NCBI RefSeq assembly: GCF_036884655.1
Contig: NC_088339.1
Coordinates: 29,907,001-29,971,000, forward strand
Reading direction: 5' to 3'
DNA from: Musa acuminata AAA Group
Lineage: Eukaryota; Streptophyta; Magnoliopsida; Zingiberales; Musaceae
Length of the DNA: 64,000 nt
Shown here: positions 35,083-48,100 of the stretch, piece after piece
Layout of the letters: each line of letters opens with the position of its first letter
Numbering within the stretch: the first letter of the stretch is position 1
Translations under genes and position numbers: made by a program
Notes under the pieces: model-generated
Seen by the model: only the letters and a program-made list of their open reading frames with translations
Told to the model about the DNA's origin: nothing
The model's database searches: none

Positions 35083-35636
35083 TACTAATTATATATTAGC
35101 TCACGTAGTTAGTTATTTTAAATATCTATGTTTATTTATCTTGATGTCGTTGGTTTTATCAATGAAAATATAAAAACAAAAGATAAACAAGATAATTTTA
35201 ATATTTTAGTTTATGATAACGGATGACATCGGTGGTGGTAGACGACGATACCATGGGCGGACGACGGGAGAGGGTAATTATTATAAATGAGAAAAGCGAT
35301 AGCGAGAGGCGAGGGTCGCTTTACATCTACGTCGATGTTGATAAAGTTGTCGAACGATCATCACCTCTTGTCATTGTTCTCCTCATCTATAACAACCACT
35401 TGTAGCTTTCAACGGCACTATCATCCGCTACCATCGACTCTGTCTGTCACCACCAATTAAAACGTTAAAATTATTTTTTTATCTTTTATTTTTATATTTT
35501 CGTTAGTAAAATCGATAGTGTTAAAGTAAATAGGTTGGGATGTTTCACATTTATAATTATAAAAATATTAATTTTTTAAAAATATAAAGATCAAGATACG
35601 AAAGATAACTAACTATAAATGAATATATAATTAATC
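35083..35636. mobile_element. Fold-back MITE family B copy 2
   Basis: The left arm (about 35083-35215) and the reverse complement of the right arm (about 35455-35636) align over about 130 bp. They share taattatatatt, agttagttat, gaaaatataaaaa.aaaagataaa and aataattttaa. The centre (about 35220-35450) is GC-richer and unrelated to the arms. Confidence 0.65.
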
Positions 35637-35689
35637 CAAACGTTATCTCACACTCATCAAAATGACAATAAGAGGTTAGCATATTTAAT

Positions 35690-36310
35690 ACTAATTGGAT
35701 GAAGCATCCTCTTATGCCTAATATGATATAAACATCCAATGTGCTTAAATCAAACAAAACATCTCCCTCTAATCAAGCCAAAATATTCAAAATATCTTAT
35801 GCATTCTAATCAAGCCAAGTATCTTTTTGTGTTTGATGCATCTTAATTGGGTAAAGCATCTATGATACATTCACCTAGAATAATAGTATCTAAATTAACC
35901 AAAAGTATATCCCTACTCCTTATATGTCCATGTAGTATGAAAAGATCTAAAGATTCCATTGTACCCTAATTAGGCAAAATATTTGCATAATAATTTTTTT
36001 TTTCTGAGATAAAAGCATGTTGCATAACCGATGAACATTAACCATGCAAAACATCTCCTTCGCCAGATATGTCCATGGAGAATAAAACATCAAAGTGTTC
36101 GATGTAGGATAACTGACCAAATCATCTCCTGACATTTGATGTGCCTCTCCAAGACAAAAAAAAATATATGGGACGTCTAATGTGCTTCAACTAGAAAAGG
36201 CATCTCTTTGCACTTAATATGTCTTAATCGAGCAAATTATTTTATTATTCTTGATATGTCCATCTTGAACAAAACCATTAAAAGTGCCCAATAAATTTTC
36301 ACAGGGCAAA
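35690..36310. repeat. 37-bp minisatellite, degenerate block 1
   Basis: Diverged units with a 37-bp step are countable near the end, for example units starting taatgtgcttcaact, taatatgtcttaatc and tgatatgtccatctt. They share the frame of block 2 (38849-39345): a tgatgtg(c/t) start, a central gagc(t)aa, and gcatc later. Decay makes the left limit approximate. Confidence 0.55.
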
Positions 36311-38539
36311 AATAAAACCCTAATGCTAATGTATTTATCTTAGACAAAAGCGATGTGTCACACCCTTAAATCATTTTTATCGTCCACAACAATTATTAAG
36401 TTTTCATGATATTAGTTCAATTTTTGATTATCCTGATTTAGATCTAACTTAGATTGTTTTTTCGAATAGACCTCAAGGTGAATTCTTCCGAGTATTGTCT
36501 AAACCCTGCAAAACTATGTTGAGGCTCCTCCCGACAGTTGCCCTCCGAATATTAAGTCAATTGACAAATTTGATAAGTTAGACTTATCGTGTACAATCTC
36601 TCTAGATGTACCTGTGAGCCCCTCTTTTATAGAGAACATCTATAGCCATTACGATCATCTATTATATGAATCATGTGGTTGCAAGGACTTGGAATTTGAT
36701 CGTAATCATCACTTGCTTGCATTAAATATGAAATTGCATAGCCTTCGGACATGTGGTACCAATCGAGCATGGCCAATTGGTTCTACTCTATAAGGCACCC
36801 ATGTGAACATTAAGGGGTGGGACATGTGGCCATGTTATGCCAACCATGTGGATAAGAGGTGTAACCGGATGTTTCCGTCGTGTTAACCACAAAGATAAAT
36901 TTATAAATAGGATATTTAATATAATGCTTATGTATATTCGTATTTTTTAATTTTATTCATGCTTTACACACCATGTAAAGAGTTTTTAATAAGCTGAGCA
37001 ACCCTATTTTAGTTTATTTTTTAAAAAACTATTTTAGTCATGTAAACATAAGTTATGTGTAGTCATTGTGTAAAGACAAAATTGGCTGGTTATCTAGGTA
37101 GCCATTTAAGGGTTTTCTAATTTCATAGTGTGGTGCAAAGCATTAGTCACTACAACATATAGGAGCCACTTAGGTGTTACATGACTGAATGAACCTTTAG
37201 GGTAGTGTCTAGGGCTAGTTCATTATTTTGTTTTGCAATAGTATCATATGACCATTTATAGAGACTTTTGACCACGACGAACCTCCTTGGACTCTTCGTT
37301 GCACGATTATTTAGAGCTTGTGAAATCTATATTTATAATTTTTATTGTCTATCAAGTGTTTGCTTAAATATCTATTTATGGAATCCCGACATAAATATTT
37401 TCTCTAACCCATCTTCTCTTTTATAGGTCCTTAAGGGACTATAAGATGTTTCAAAATGTTAATCCTCTATAAACAGATATGTAAGGATATCACACGATTT
37501 ATATAAAATTAATTAAGTTTATGATAATATATGACTCTATCGTGTCGATTAAGGGAGTTGATGTGTTAGCTAGATGGCTCCGTTATGTCTACCAAGTAAA
37601 GTCGATGTGTCAACCTTATAACGTTGGCATATAGTACTATGTGGCACCGGCACATCAACGATGTCATTATTCTCATGACACATGGCAAAATAATATGATA
37701 ATAATTTGTAATTATCTATGATCAATTAGGACTCGATGTGTGAAGGCCAATCATCTAGGAAACATTGACATGCGAGCTAGGCATGCCACATCAACATATC
37801 TTCTAAATGAAATATTTCCAAATTGATTCACTTAATATTTTGTATTTGATGATTGCTTCATCATAATTATCATAAATAAAAGTCTCCACAGCTACGATGT
37901 CCCTAATTCTAAAAAACTCAGAACTTAGTTCTCAACTCTCGAATCTTTTTCTAGTTTTATATACCCAATATGAATAGACGATGACTTCAAATATTAAAGT
38001 GGTAGTCTTATAAGAACAATCTGAATAATCATTAGACTATCGAAACCCTTCTTAGATACGGAAAAATTTTGCCTCCAATTAAGCCACTTCATTGGTTCGG
38101 GTCAAAGCTCCATGTGTAGTCAGTCATCTTCCTTGGCCAAGCTCTTAGGTTAGCCTTCTAGCTTTCGACATCAAATTAGTCTTCTTCTCCATCAAATTAG
38201 TCTTTTTCGTATCTTATATAACAAGAGAAATGTTTTTTATTCTCAGATAGATCATGCAATTTTTAATTTAATGGGATTTCGATTATATTAGAGGAACCGT
38301 GAGAACGTAAATAAATATGTGTGAGTCTGACATTGTCAACATGTCATTGCACTTCCCAAAACTTGCTTAGTTAGAATTATAGTGCATTTGGTTATGCCGA
38401 GTTTGTGTAAACTGATATGCTAGTATGGGTGTGCTGAGAGAAATATCGAGTTGATTTATGATGATAACCGTCGACAATTATCAGCATTCGATTTGATTAG
38501 GAGAAATATTTGCCGTAATTAGAGTCGACATATTAAGGC
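36311..38539. other. Gene-free AT-rich stretch with LTR-like sequence
   Basis: 36356-36700 has LTR-like traits: tgtcacaccc, a GC-richer strip with ctcctcccgacag, then a TATA-like ttttatagagaac. No partner LTR and no pol-like frame is visible, so this is a weak call. The rest holds no gene I can support. Confidence 0.35.
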
Positions 38540-39835
38540 AAAATCGATAAGATCAACAATTAAGTGAAATATTTCGTCAATATCGTGAAATATTTTTTTC
38601 TGGTTAAATCAATTATAAAAAATTCATCGGATGATAGTAATTGAGGTGAGTAACTATTTACTCAAAATCTTCAATATATTCTATAAGGGTTAGAGTGACT
38701 ATATCAAAAACCCCACAACTTTGTTTTTGTGCAAGTCGATATCGGATCAATCATATGAGACCCATCATTTGTCCCCTCCATTGTTCGATATAAGTTTCTC
38801 CCTAAGTAGTATGATAGTAGTTCAGGAAGCGTCGCCTTCTTCATAGCTCGATGTGTTCTTTTTAGGTTAAGCATAAAGATGTAACCGATGCATTCTTATT
38901 GAATTAAGCATCAAAATACAATTGATGCATTCTTCTCGGACTAAGCATTAAAGTATGTCCAATGCCAATTTCTTGAGCTAAGCATCAAAATACGATCATT
39001 GTGTCCTTGTCGAGAGCTATGCATCAAAATGCACTCAATACATCTTTGTTTGGCTAAAAATCAAAATATGCTTGATGTCCCTTTTAAGGCGAAGCATCAA
39101 AATAAGTTTGATGTATTCTTCTTAAGCTAGGCATCAAAATATAATTGATGCGTCCTTCTCAAGCTAAGTATCAAAATGTGTCTGTTACATCATTCTTGGG
39201 CTAAGTATTAAAGTGTGTTTGATTGTCTCCTTCTCGAGCTAAGTATCAAAATGCACTCGATACGTTATTCTCAAGCTAAGTAACAAAATACATTTGATGT
39301 GCCCACCTCGAGGCTAAGCGTTGAAGGTTATCTGATGCACCGATTATCAACTTGCCGAGCTAACTTGGCTATACTTTCCGAACTCTCTAAGAGAACTCTT
39401 GAAGTACATCTTAGGAGTCGAAGGAACAAATGATAGGAAAAATATTTATCTCAATTAAGTCTCGAAATATGATGACCCAATTAACAATTGAGTCAACACT
39501 AACCTAATATAAAATATTAGAAGAATATTTCACTCATATTATTAAATATTCATTCAAATTGAACCAATTATAAAAAGTCTATCAAATCATAATAATAATG
39601 GTGAATAACTATTTACTTGATATATCCACTCTTGTATGTTTTTCTTGACTTCTTGAGCACACGAGTTTGAATCAAGTTGGACTAATTCAACTATCATTAA
39701 TATTTTTCATAATATCTAAGTATGTTTAATATTCATTTCTTGAGCTAAATATTAAAATATGCTATAAGCGAAGCAACAAAATACATTTAATGTGCCCATC
39801 TCTACGCCAATTATTAACGGTCATCGCATGCAGTG
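38540..39835. repeat. Tandem segmental duplication enclosing minisatellite block 2
   Basis: 38540-38665 and 39505-39625 are diverged direct copies sharing gaa(t)atttc, accaattataaaaa and gtgaataactatttact. Each is followed by minisatellite sequence: the full block at 38849-39345 after the first, and a short remnant (about 39715-39835, tgagctaaatattaaaatatg) after the second. The order suggests a duplication of about 1 kb with later loss from the second copy. Confidence 0.5.
38849..39345. repeat. 37-bp minisatellite, block 2 (about 13 units)
   Basis: Units of close to 37 bp follow one another, each with a TGATGC-like start, ttctcgagctaag in the middle and catcaaaata near the end. The start and end of a unit (TGATGC and GCATCA) can pair with each other. 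Confidence 0.85.
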
Positions 39836-40240
39836 ATCATCATATTTTACATAACAGAATATTCCTTATTCCCTAGTACCGCCGTGTTCTCACGACTTGC
39901 CGTGAGACATTAGATCCCGTGTGCATCTGGAATCTAGAACGAGATGCGCCACCGGAATCCATTAAGTATAGGATTCAGATCCAAATTTGGATTGGATTTC
40001 GGGTACTGTGGATCCGACCCGTTAACGCCCACCCATTACGGAGACCGCGTGGGGACCTCCGTCGATCGCCCGTTCCCAAATCTCATGTTTATTATGTTCA
40101 TACCTCACCACCAAGCAGCAGCGTAAACTGCTACAACACGGGTAAAAGTCAGTCTCTGCTCGCTCTCGCTCTCTCTTCTCCTCCGCGTCCGCCCCCCGCG
40201 TCCTCGCCTGCGCGCAGGAGTCAACAGCGTCGGTGTGCCG

Positions 40241-42708
40241 ATGAATCTGGCGGAGCGAGCGGCGCCGGGGCAGATGGTGGGCCTCCTCAAGGTGCGGGTG
40301 CTGCGAGGGGTGAACCTCGCCGTCCGGGACCTCTGGAGCAGCGACCCCTATGTCATACTCAAGATGGGCAAACAGGTTCGTCGATGATCGCCCTTCCTCG
40401 ACCTTTCAGCTCTTCTTGCAGCGTATCAGCTGAATGCATGCATCCTGGGTATCGATAGATCCGAAACCGTGCCTAAATCTTGTTTCTTGTGCGAACCTTT
40501 TGTTGATTGTTGCATACAAGATGCACAGATGAAGCGAATTATCGATTTAGGTAGGAAAAAACAGCTTCTTTGCTATCTTGTCAAGCTATGGTCAGAGAGA
40601 CAGATTTTGGGGAAGGTCTCCGTGAGATGAACAGGTGTACGGACGCAGTGCATTCCAGAAAACAACTGCTTTACGATTCTTCATATCACTGCTGAACCTC
40701 GTCACATGATTGCCATTCCAAAAACTTTCATTAGAACAGTGCATTTTACTTTAATTTCGTAGGTTTACTTGATTATATATAACAGGTCTAATCATAGGAG
40801 CTTCTTCTTTTATCCTGGTTTTGAGTCATCTCTCTACTTAATAGTCCAAATGGATCCTCGATACTGATATCTTTTTCCATCATCAAAGTTTTCTTTTGTT
40901 TGTTGTTACTATGTCAGGGCTGTTATGCCATATCTAATTTACACAATTAATCCATCATCTGATTGTTGTATATCTTTGAATGTTTTCTGTAGAAACTGAA
41001 GACTCGAGTAATAAAATGCAATACTAATCCTGTTTGGAACGAGGAGCTGACACTTTATGTTGAAGACCCTACCCTTCCAGTGAGACTCGTACGTTGCGAT
41101 AATATTTGCTGCTTGCCACCTATGAAATGTCAAAAAATAGATTTTTTTTATATTATTGCGGTGCAGAGGCTTGGAGCAGTTTATTTTAATGCAGTTATAG
41201 TTTCAAAGAGTTTTCACATATACTTCCTATAGTGATATTGCTTTTCTTGCAAATAAGATGAACTACTACCAAGAAGAAACTGCCATTACATATAATTGAG
41301 TCAAAGAGGTAGGTTCCAATTTACAGATATGACTTGTAGTTACTGGAGCGAAGTTCAGACTTTCAGATGGGATTGACTCCAATTAGGCCAGAAAACTGTA
41401 AATTTGCCACCAACCTGCTTAAAACTGGGTTGAAAAAGATCATGAATATTAAACATTTTTACGTGGATTCATCTCTAGCCTCCTCAGCTGACTATTTCTG
41501 TGCGTACTAGTTAGTAGACAAATTATATATCGACAGAGTAGTAGATGATGTTGATATATGTCAGAGGTCTTCATATCCCTTCTCAAGAAAAGAGGTAGCA
41601 CTGTTTTCGACTTGCTTTAGTGGCTAATATTGTCAATTCCTCTAGCATTATCACGTGATCCTATCTCTCTAGGGTTCCCGTATCCACAAAATATATCCAA
41701 GACATTGTAAATCATGGTGTTTCATTCGTATTTCAAAGTTCATCGTCAAACTTAATGCAAGATATACAAAGAAGTAAATTAGTGAAAGTATAAATTTTGG
41801 CCCTATTTAGACCTGACATTACTGCATTTACAATTTCATCCTGTAGATTCTCTTAAAAGCCAGAAACAGGAGGAAAACACTTGACTGTTCCAATTGCTAT
41901 AAACTGTTCAAGCGAGCAGAGATTGCACTTCTAAAACATAAATACTTCTACAAAAGATATATAGGCTAATATTCCTAGAATAACTTGTAATAATGTTAAT
42001 CACAATCGTCGCTTTGTTCTGTGCTCTGGAGCTTAGTGGGTACGATTGATTCAGTTGTATACACTTCATGATCCATTCCAATTTGAGCTAAACTATATAT
42101 ATTGTTTTTCAGATTGTCTGTGCCAGCAAACTCACTCTTCCTCATATTCATAGCCACTTCTCCTGTGATTGAACAACACAGTACACTTAAGATACATTTG
42201 CTACCTCATAAAACTCAAGCATTGATAGATCATATCTCGAATGACACTCAGCATAATAGATGACAAGTTCTTATTGCTGGCACCAATTTGTATTTCATGA
42301 ACTAATAGAGATATGGTTATCTAGGTAAACAGAACTGCCTATGTCATCACAACCTTCATTTGTATAGGCCAGGAAGTTTGATATCAGTTTATGTATGGTT
42401 TATGTTTATGATTGCAGGAAGTGTATGACAAGGACACATTCAGCCTCGACGATCGTATGGGCAATGCAGAGTTTGATATCCACCCCTTCGTGGAGGCTGT
42501 GAAGATGAACTTGGAGGGTCTCCCAAATGGCACCATAATAAGAAAGGTGGTGCCATGTCGGCGAAACTGCTTGGCCGAGGAGAGTCATGTGTACTGGTCG
42601 GATGGTGAGGTGGTTCAAGACCTTGTCCTGAGACTAAGAAATGTGGAGTGTGGTGAAGTGGAACTGCAGCTTCACTGGATCAGCATTCCAGGTTCCGGAG
42701 GCTCATGA
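40241..42708 (+). CDS. CAR: C2-domain ABA-related (CAR) protein
   Basis: Exons are 40241-40375, 40993-41088 and 42418-42708, all phase 0, giving 173 aa. One C2 domain fills the protein: GLLKVRVLRGVNLAVRD, SSDPYV, KTRVIKCNTNPVWNEELTL, then VYDKDTFSLDDRMGNAEFDI. The calcium-binding acids D30, D35, D81, D83 and D88/D89 are present. The plant-specific CAR insertion follows (RRNCLAEESHVYW, VQDLVLRLRNVECGEVELQL). Small single-C2 CAR proteins bind phospholipid membranes with calcium and bring PYR/PYL abscisic-acid receptors to the plasma membrane; some relatives are called ArfGAP-like C2 proteins. The start at 40241 adds 11 residues before the usual MVGLL start, and either could be used. Intron 2 (41089-42417, about 1.3 kb) holds nothing recognised. 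Confidence 0.95.
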
Positions 42709-44599
42709 CTGTTCTGATATAAGAGTGTTATCAGTCCTGTAAACCTTGGAGAGCTGTTTGTTGTCTCCATATGTTTAAGTAGAATTAGATGCTTATAGTG
42801 TGTAGATTGTCAGAACAGGCACCCAAGTTTAATAAGCAGTGCTGCTGAAGACAAATTCTATACACTCTACAGTTTTATGCCTTGTTATGGCCACTTGATG
42901 ATTTAGTTGGAGGAGCCTTTGGTCATCTGGATCTCAGTATGTATCAAATCTTGGATATATTATGGAACTAATTCCAGTGGCATGTTGTTATAATATGTGC
43001 TTTTGATTTTATCTAGAGAGGATCGAAATTTATTTTTTTATGATTTATATTAGAGAGTACAAAAAAAATTATGCTTTTGTCAAGGCTAACTTAGGTATAT
43101 TTGTAATTAATATCATATGGTAAAGATTTTTTTTTTAACATAAATAAGAACTATGAATCATAAAAAATTTAATTATTGATCTTTATAAAATTTTTAGTTA
43201 CAGTTGGTCAACATACCGATAGATAAGACCGTGGAACCAACGCATTTGACGAGCTTGTCTTGTAATGCTTCAGCACAACTACTGCAATCTTTGCATGAGG
43301 CTCTTCACATTGCAGAATGCCTCGGTCCTGCGACACCTCAGGGTCAAACCCCTGACTTCTACTTCAATAAGGATCAGTTGCCATGGCTTCTTCAGCTTCA
43401 ACTACTCCTAGAGGTGCTTGAATCTTTCTTCTTTTTTGGGAGATCAGACTGGCCAACAAGGATTTCTTAAGCTTGAATGAATCTTTTTCTCTTGTGTGTA
43501 CGAGGGAATGTGATTTAAGTGTGACCGATACAAAGTTGTATGACTGCAGCCGTACCTCAGGCTCGCAAGGCATCTATCTCTCTAGCTAGATTCCTGGAGA
43601 AACAAAAGGCAACGTAAGAGGCCATTCTTCTTATCGCACTTCTATGTTGAAAGAAGCCAAAATGGTTTCATAAGTCGTACAACAACAAGGAGAGATGGTG
43701 AAGGATTCTTAACCTCATCAAGATGAGAAATATGTTGTCTTCTACTTCAAGACTTGCTCTCTTGCAGGGGATGATTGAATGTGTTCTTGAGCTCTGTCCT
43801 GTGATCCTACTGGAGAAGGAGATAGATTTTTTTTCTGAGTGCTACTAACAACACTACAACCTCTCCTATAAATTTCGAAGATTTTTTTTTTTTTTTTATA
43901 TTTATACAAAAAAATTTTAAGATAATTTTTTTAAATTTTTTTTCATCTACTAAGATCTTGAGATATACAATATATTTATAGAACAATTAACACTTAGATT
44001 TTATATTTGTCTAATAATTTGATTATTTAAATTAATAAAAAATCTAAAAATATTTGTCAACCTTAAAGTCAAGATCATTTGGATTAATTGTATTTGAAGT
44101 AGAATCTCTCGACTGATTGATCGAGAAACTTGGCTATACGAGGAAGAGCCAAACCAGTCCAAATTGAAGTTGAAATAAAAGCTCATTTTGAGTTAGAATG
44201 GCTACCATCTTAAAACTATTTTTGCATATATACCCTAAATAAGTCGAAATTTATATGTTTGTTTTAAAAGCCTAAAACTATTAAATAAATACTTGTCTTA
44301 TTTTTGTTCATTGATAAAAAAATTCTCCAATACTAATTTTTAATTAAGATTTTCACAAAAAAATACATATTTAAACATGATTGATCTCACATCACCAAAA
44401 TAATCTAAATTAGACATCCTACTATGGTGAAGGAAGGGTAGAGCAAAATTTTCTCCTTCCATATTTTAATAATTATAGTTTTTATTTTAGTTAATAATCA
44501 TCTTAATTATTGATGAAAAAATTTTGTATTTAAATTATCAATTAACTTAGTTCGTAAAAACTTATATTTTTCGATAGAGTTAGAAAAGCTAATCAAATG
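42709..44599. other. CAR 3' UTR and spacer
   Basis: The 3' UTR is followed by AT-rich spacer. A GC-richer island at about 43205-43570 has an open frame, but I recognise no family and see no splice partners. Poly-T and poly-A runs are common at 43870-44400. Confidence 0.5.
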
Positions 44600-44814
44600 A
44601 GAATAATTATAGATTATCTCTTGTAATTAGTTATCTTTAGTATTTCGAAATATTAATTATATATATGATTAAAAAGATAATTTTATAAGATTAAAAATAA
44701 GAGATTTTGTTGGAATATTTTTTTATATAAAAAAATTTAATATAATTTTTAAAAATATAAAGATAATGCTAAAGATAACATAGTGCTAAAGGAAGAATAT
44801 GTAATTAACCGGGT
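44600..44814. mobile_element. Fold-back MITE family B copy 3 (short)
   Basis: The left arm aataattatagattatctct, then tgtaattagttatc, aligns with the left arm of the copy at 11656. The right arm (about 44735-44814) matches the right arm of the copy at 35083, including tttttaaaaatataaagat and taaagataac. It lies just upstream of the IREH1 kinase gene. Confidence 0.55.
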
Positions 44815-45137
44815 TGAAATGTTGCGGTTTGTTGACGGAGGGCATTTCGACAAACACTTGATGGACGCATCCAAACGCTCGCCAAAGCCGACCCTCGCAC
44901 GCCGCCCTTTCCCTACATTTCCTCGGTACTGTCTTTTATCACGAAATAAACAAATTTAAGGAAAAAGAATATACAGTCTCGCCAAGACTTGTCCAAAAGG
45001 CCAACCGCCCCGCCCCTCTTCCCCTCTTAGTCTCCCGCAGCCACCGACGACGAAGAGTGCGAGAGAGGCGAACCAACTCTCCCCCTCTCCTCTCCCGGCT
45101 GTCGAAGAAAAGAGGAGGAGGAGCGCGGGCGAGTGAG

Positions 45138-48100
45138 ATGGTGTTCAAGGGACGTTTCTTCTCCTCGAAGAAGTCCGACTCCTCGTCCAGCCCCGATGGA
45201 TCCAACAGCCCCCGCACCCCAACCCTTGGCTCCCCCTCCACCGCCAGATCCGACAAGATGAAGGCCAAATCCTCCGACGCCGCCTCCGGCCATACCCTCG
45301 TCCGGAACGCGGTCGAGAAGCACCACCTCCATGAGCAGCAGCAGCAGCAAAAGGAGAAGAAAAAGAAGGGCAAGGACGCCAAGGATTCCAAGGGGAAGGA
45401 GGCCACCCTTGCCCCTTCCCCGCTGGCCCTCTCCACCCCGGCCAAGCCCCGCAAAGGGCCGGCCGCGTGCCAGGATGGCGTCGGACCACCGCCCGCGTCC
45501 CCCAGTTCGGAGTCCCTCTCCCCGATCCTGGCCTCCTCGCTTGGCCTCAATCGGATCAAAACTAGATCCGGGCCGTTGCCGCAGGAGGGCCTCCGCGGAG
45601 ACCACCGGATGTCGGCCCTCAAGAATAGCAACTTGTCCAGAGGCGCTGGCCCCGACCCATCGTTGGCTTCGTCCGGTTCGGCAGCAACTGCGGGAAGAAT
45701 TGGTGGTGCCGGTAGTAGTGGGCCGAAGAAGGATGGAAGGAGCCTAGACGAGGTTCCTCGGTCGTCTGCTGGTTCTTGGGCTGGCAACCAGTGGTTCGCA
45801 GCTAGTGCGGATGCTTCGTCTGGCCAGCAGGGAAGAAGTGGTAATCTTCTGCTGCAATTACATTGATATTCTTGCGGAGATGAAATTCTCTTTGGGGTTA
45901 ATATTAGCCGACCAGAACTCAGTGGACATGGTGTCGATTCTGATAAATTTAATTTTCAGCTTAGAATTGCTAATTTGGTCAAAATGTCAATGTGATTCAA
46001 GATTTACATTGTAGATTGAGATAGTATTGTAGAATCCACTGCAGAATGTTTCTGAGCTGATCAAATTTGCAAAACTTAATCAGTTGAAGGATCCATAGCT
46101 AGTTGTTTCTTCTGTGTGGTTTAAAACAGGCTTGATGTGGTTCAACCATTAATATACTCAAATAGAGATGGACAAAGTCTTCCCAATGCAATGAAGGATG
46201 AATGGCCAAGGCAACTGTACTAAGGCTAAATCTGATTTGTTTTTTAGGAGGGAGTAGAAATTAAGCTTTGTGGTTTTGATTTGCCAGCCTTTAGGTTGGC
46301 ATTTAAGTGGTACAGCCCATCCTTCAATTCAGCATGTCCAATTGTCTTCCTCGTTGCATAATCCTGAAAAGAACACTCAGAAGAGGCAAACACAGCATTA
46401 CACTGGAGTTGTTGGGTAATCTTGCCAATAGATAATAAATTACAGGTCAAGGTAGGAACATGAAGGACTGATATTAAGGTTAAAGAAGGTAATAATTGAA
46501 CTGTCTCTTTCCCAACTGTAGAAGAAAAAGACCCGTCAACAAGTTCTTCATGTTCCTAACTGAACGTGTAGTATAAGAAGTGAATAAGTTCAAAGAACTG
46601 GTTATGTAATCTATAGCATGTAGAACTTGAATCTATGATCGACGTGTTAAAAATATTTTTTTTAGATGCGTTTAAGGCATAGATATTACTTAGCCGGGCA
46701 ACTGAGCAAGAACCTGAGATGGAAGTGGAATTCTAGCCTCCAAGTTGACTTGGAAAATTTTTCAGCTTTTCCACATCACCTTTGCTGAGAAAGTTCTCTT
46801 CATATTTTCAATGACGACAGTTTGATGAGCTTGTCCCTTGCTCAGTTCTATTTTTGCTGGTTGAGATCCTCCTTTTGTTGCACTTCCTTGTTGAGTCTAT
46901 TTCTCTTGTTGAGGCTTACCAAGAAGTTTCCAGCACAGTCTTGAGTATGTCATAGTAGTCACACCATAATTTCTCTTTGTCCACTGATGGTTTTCTTCCA
47001 GCATAGGAATTAAGTCTTGAGGCTGCCAAAACTGAGTTTTCCAGGATTGAATTCTCACCTCGGTGAAGCATAACTCTCTTCCTGCCTTCTTCACCACAAA
47101 CCAAGGAAAATACTTCTTTAATAAATGGGAGAGGGTCTTTGCCTTGGGCTCTTCCATGAACTTCATCAAACTCAAGATCAAAGCAACTAGAAAATAAAAA
47201 TTCATTTCCTTTCAGTCATCCCTTTAAGTTTCCTTGTACCAGAATTATTTTGACATTCTGATAGAGATCTAGTTCTAACCAGTCCCTTCATAATATTATA
47301 ATATAATGATAGATTTGTACCTTGTTTGGTGGACACAATCTGCCTCTTCAATTTCTGTAATGTCCTTTGCAGTGTTCAGAAGGAGATATGCGTTGCTAAT
47401 CTCAGGTTGCATGGAGTGAACAGTTGGGGTATCACCACTGAGTTTTCTACATCCCAACCTTCGAACTTTGGATTGAATGTCTATGATTCAGAAGAAGGGC
47501 CAATCACATGCTCTGTATTCCGTTTACTCTGTAGGAAAACTTATGCAGATTGAGACCACTCCATGAAGTTGACTTCAATTATTCTTTAAGTAGTGATTTG
47601 TAAGTGGGATTTCTAGATGAATATGGTTCTGAATCTGGTGTTAAATTGGTTGGGGTGTCTATTTTTGATGTTGCATATTTGTCGGGATGATTGGAAGGAT
47701 AAAAGATGAAGATTTTGGAAATAAAATTGGAGACTGAAACATTGATCAACAAAGAAAGGGCTAAATAGAAATGTTCATTAACAAAAAAGGCTGACCACGA
47801 ATTGGATGTAAATCCAAAAAAGTTCAAGGATGTGATACCATGTAGAATGAGTAATTTCACTCATTACTTTATTATGAATGACATTAAAAATTCATAAGAG
47901 CGATCTAAATCTTAAAAAACTAAAACACAACTATCCCATTACATCACAAATAATGCTACAGCTGCCCTAATATACAAGGAATACAACTATACATGTAAAT
48001 CATAGAAATTAGGAATATGACTACTTAAGAATATATAGGAAGACAATTATATTCTAATTAGCCATAAAACTTCCTCATTTAGGAGTAGAATTTCCATATT

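Noticed and set aside
38849..39345. CRISPR-like array
   Set aside because: The repeats are contiguous 37-bp tandem units without unique spacers, in a plant nuclear genome.
43204..43470. Open frame in a GC-richer island after the CAR gene
   Set aside because: No recognisable domain or matching exon nearby.
44939..45787. Long minus-strand open frame opposite kinase exon 1
   Set aside because: Shadow of the GC-rich first exon; the + strand carries the IREH1 N-terminus.
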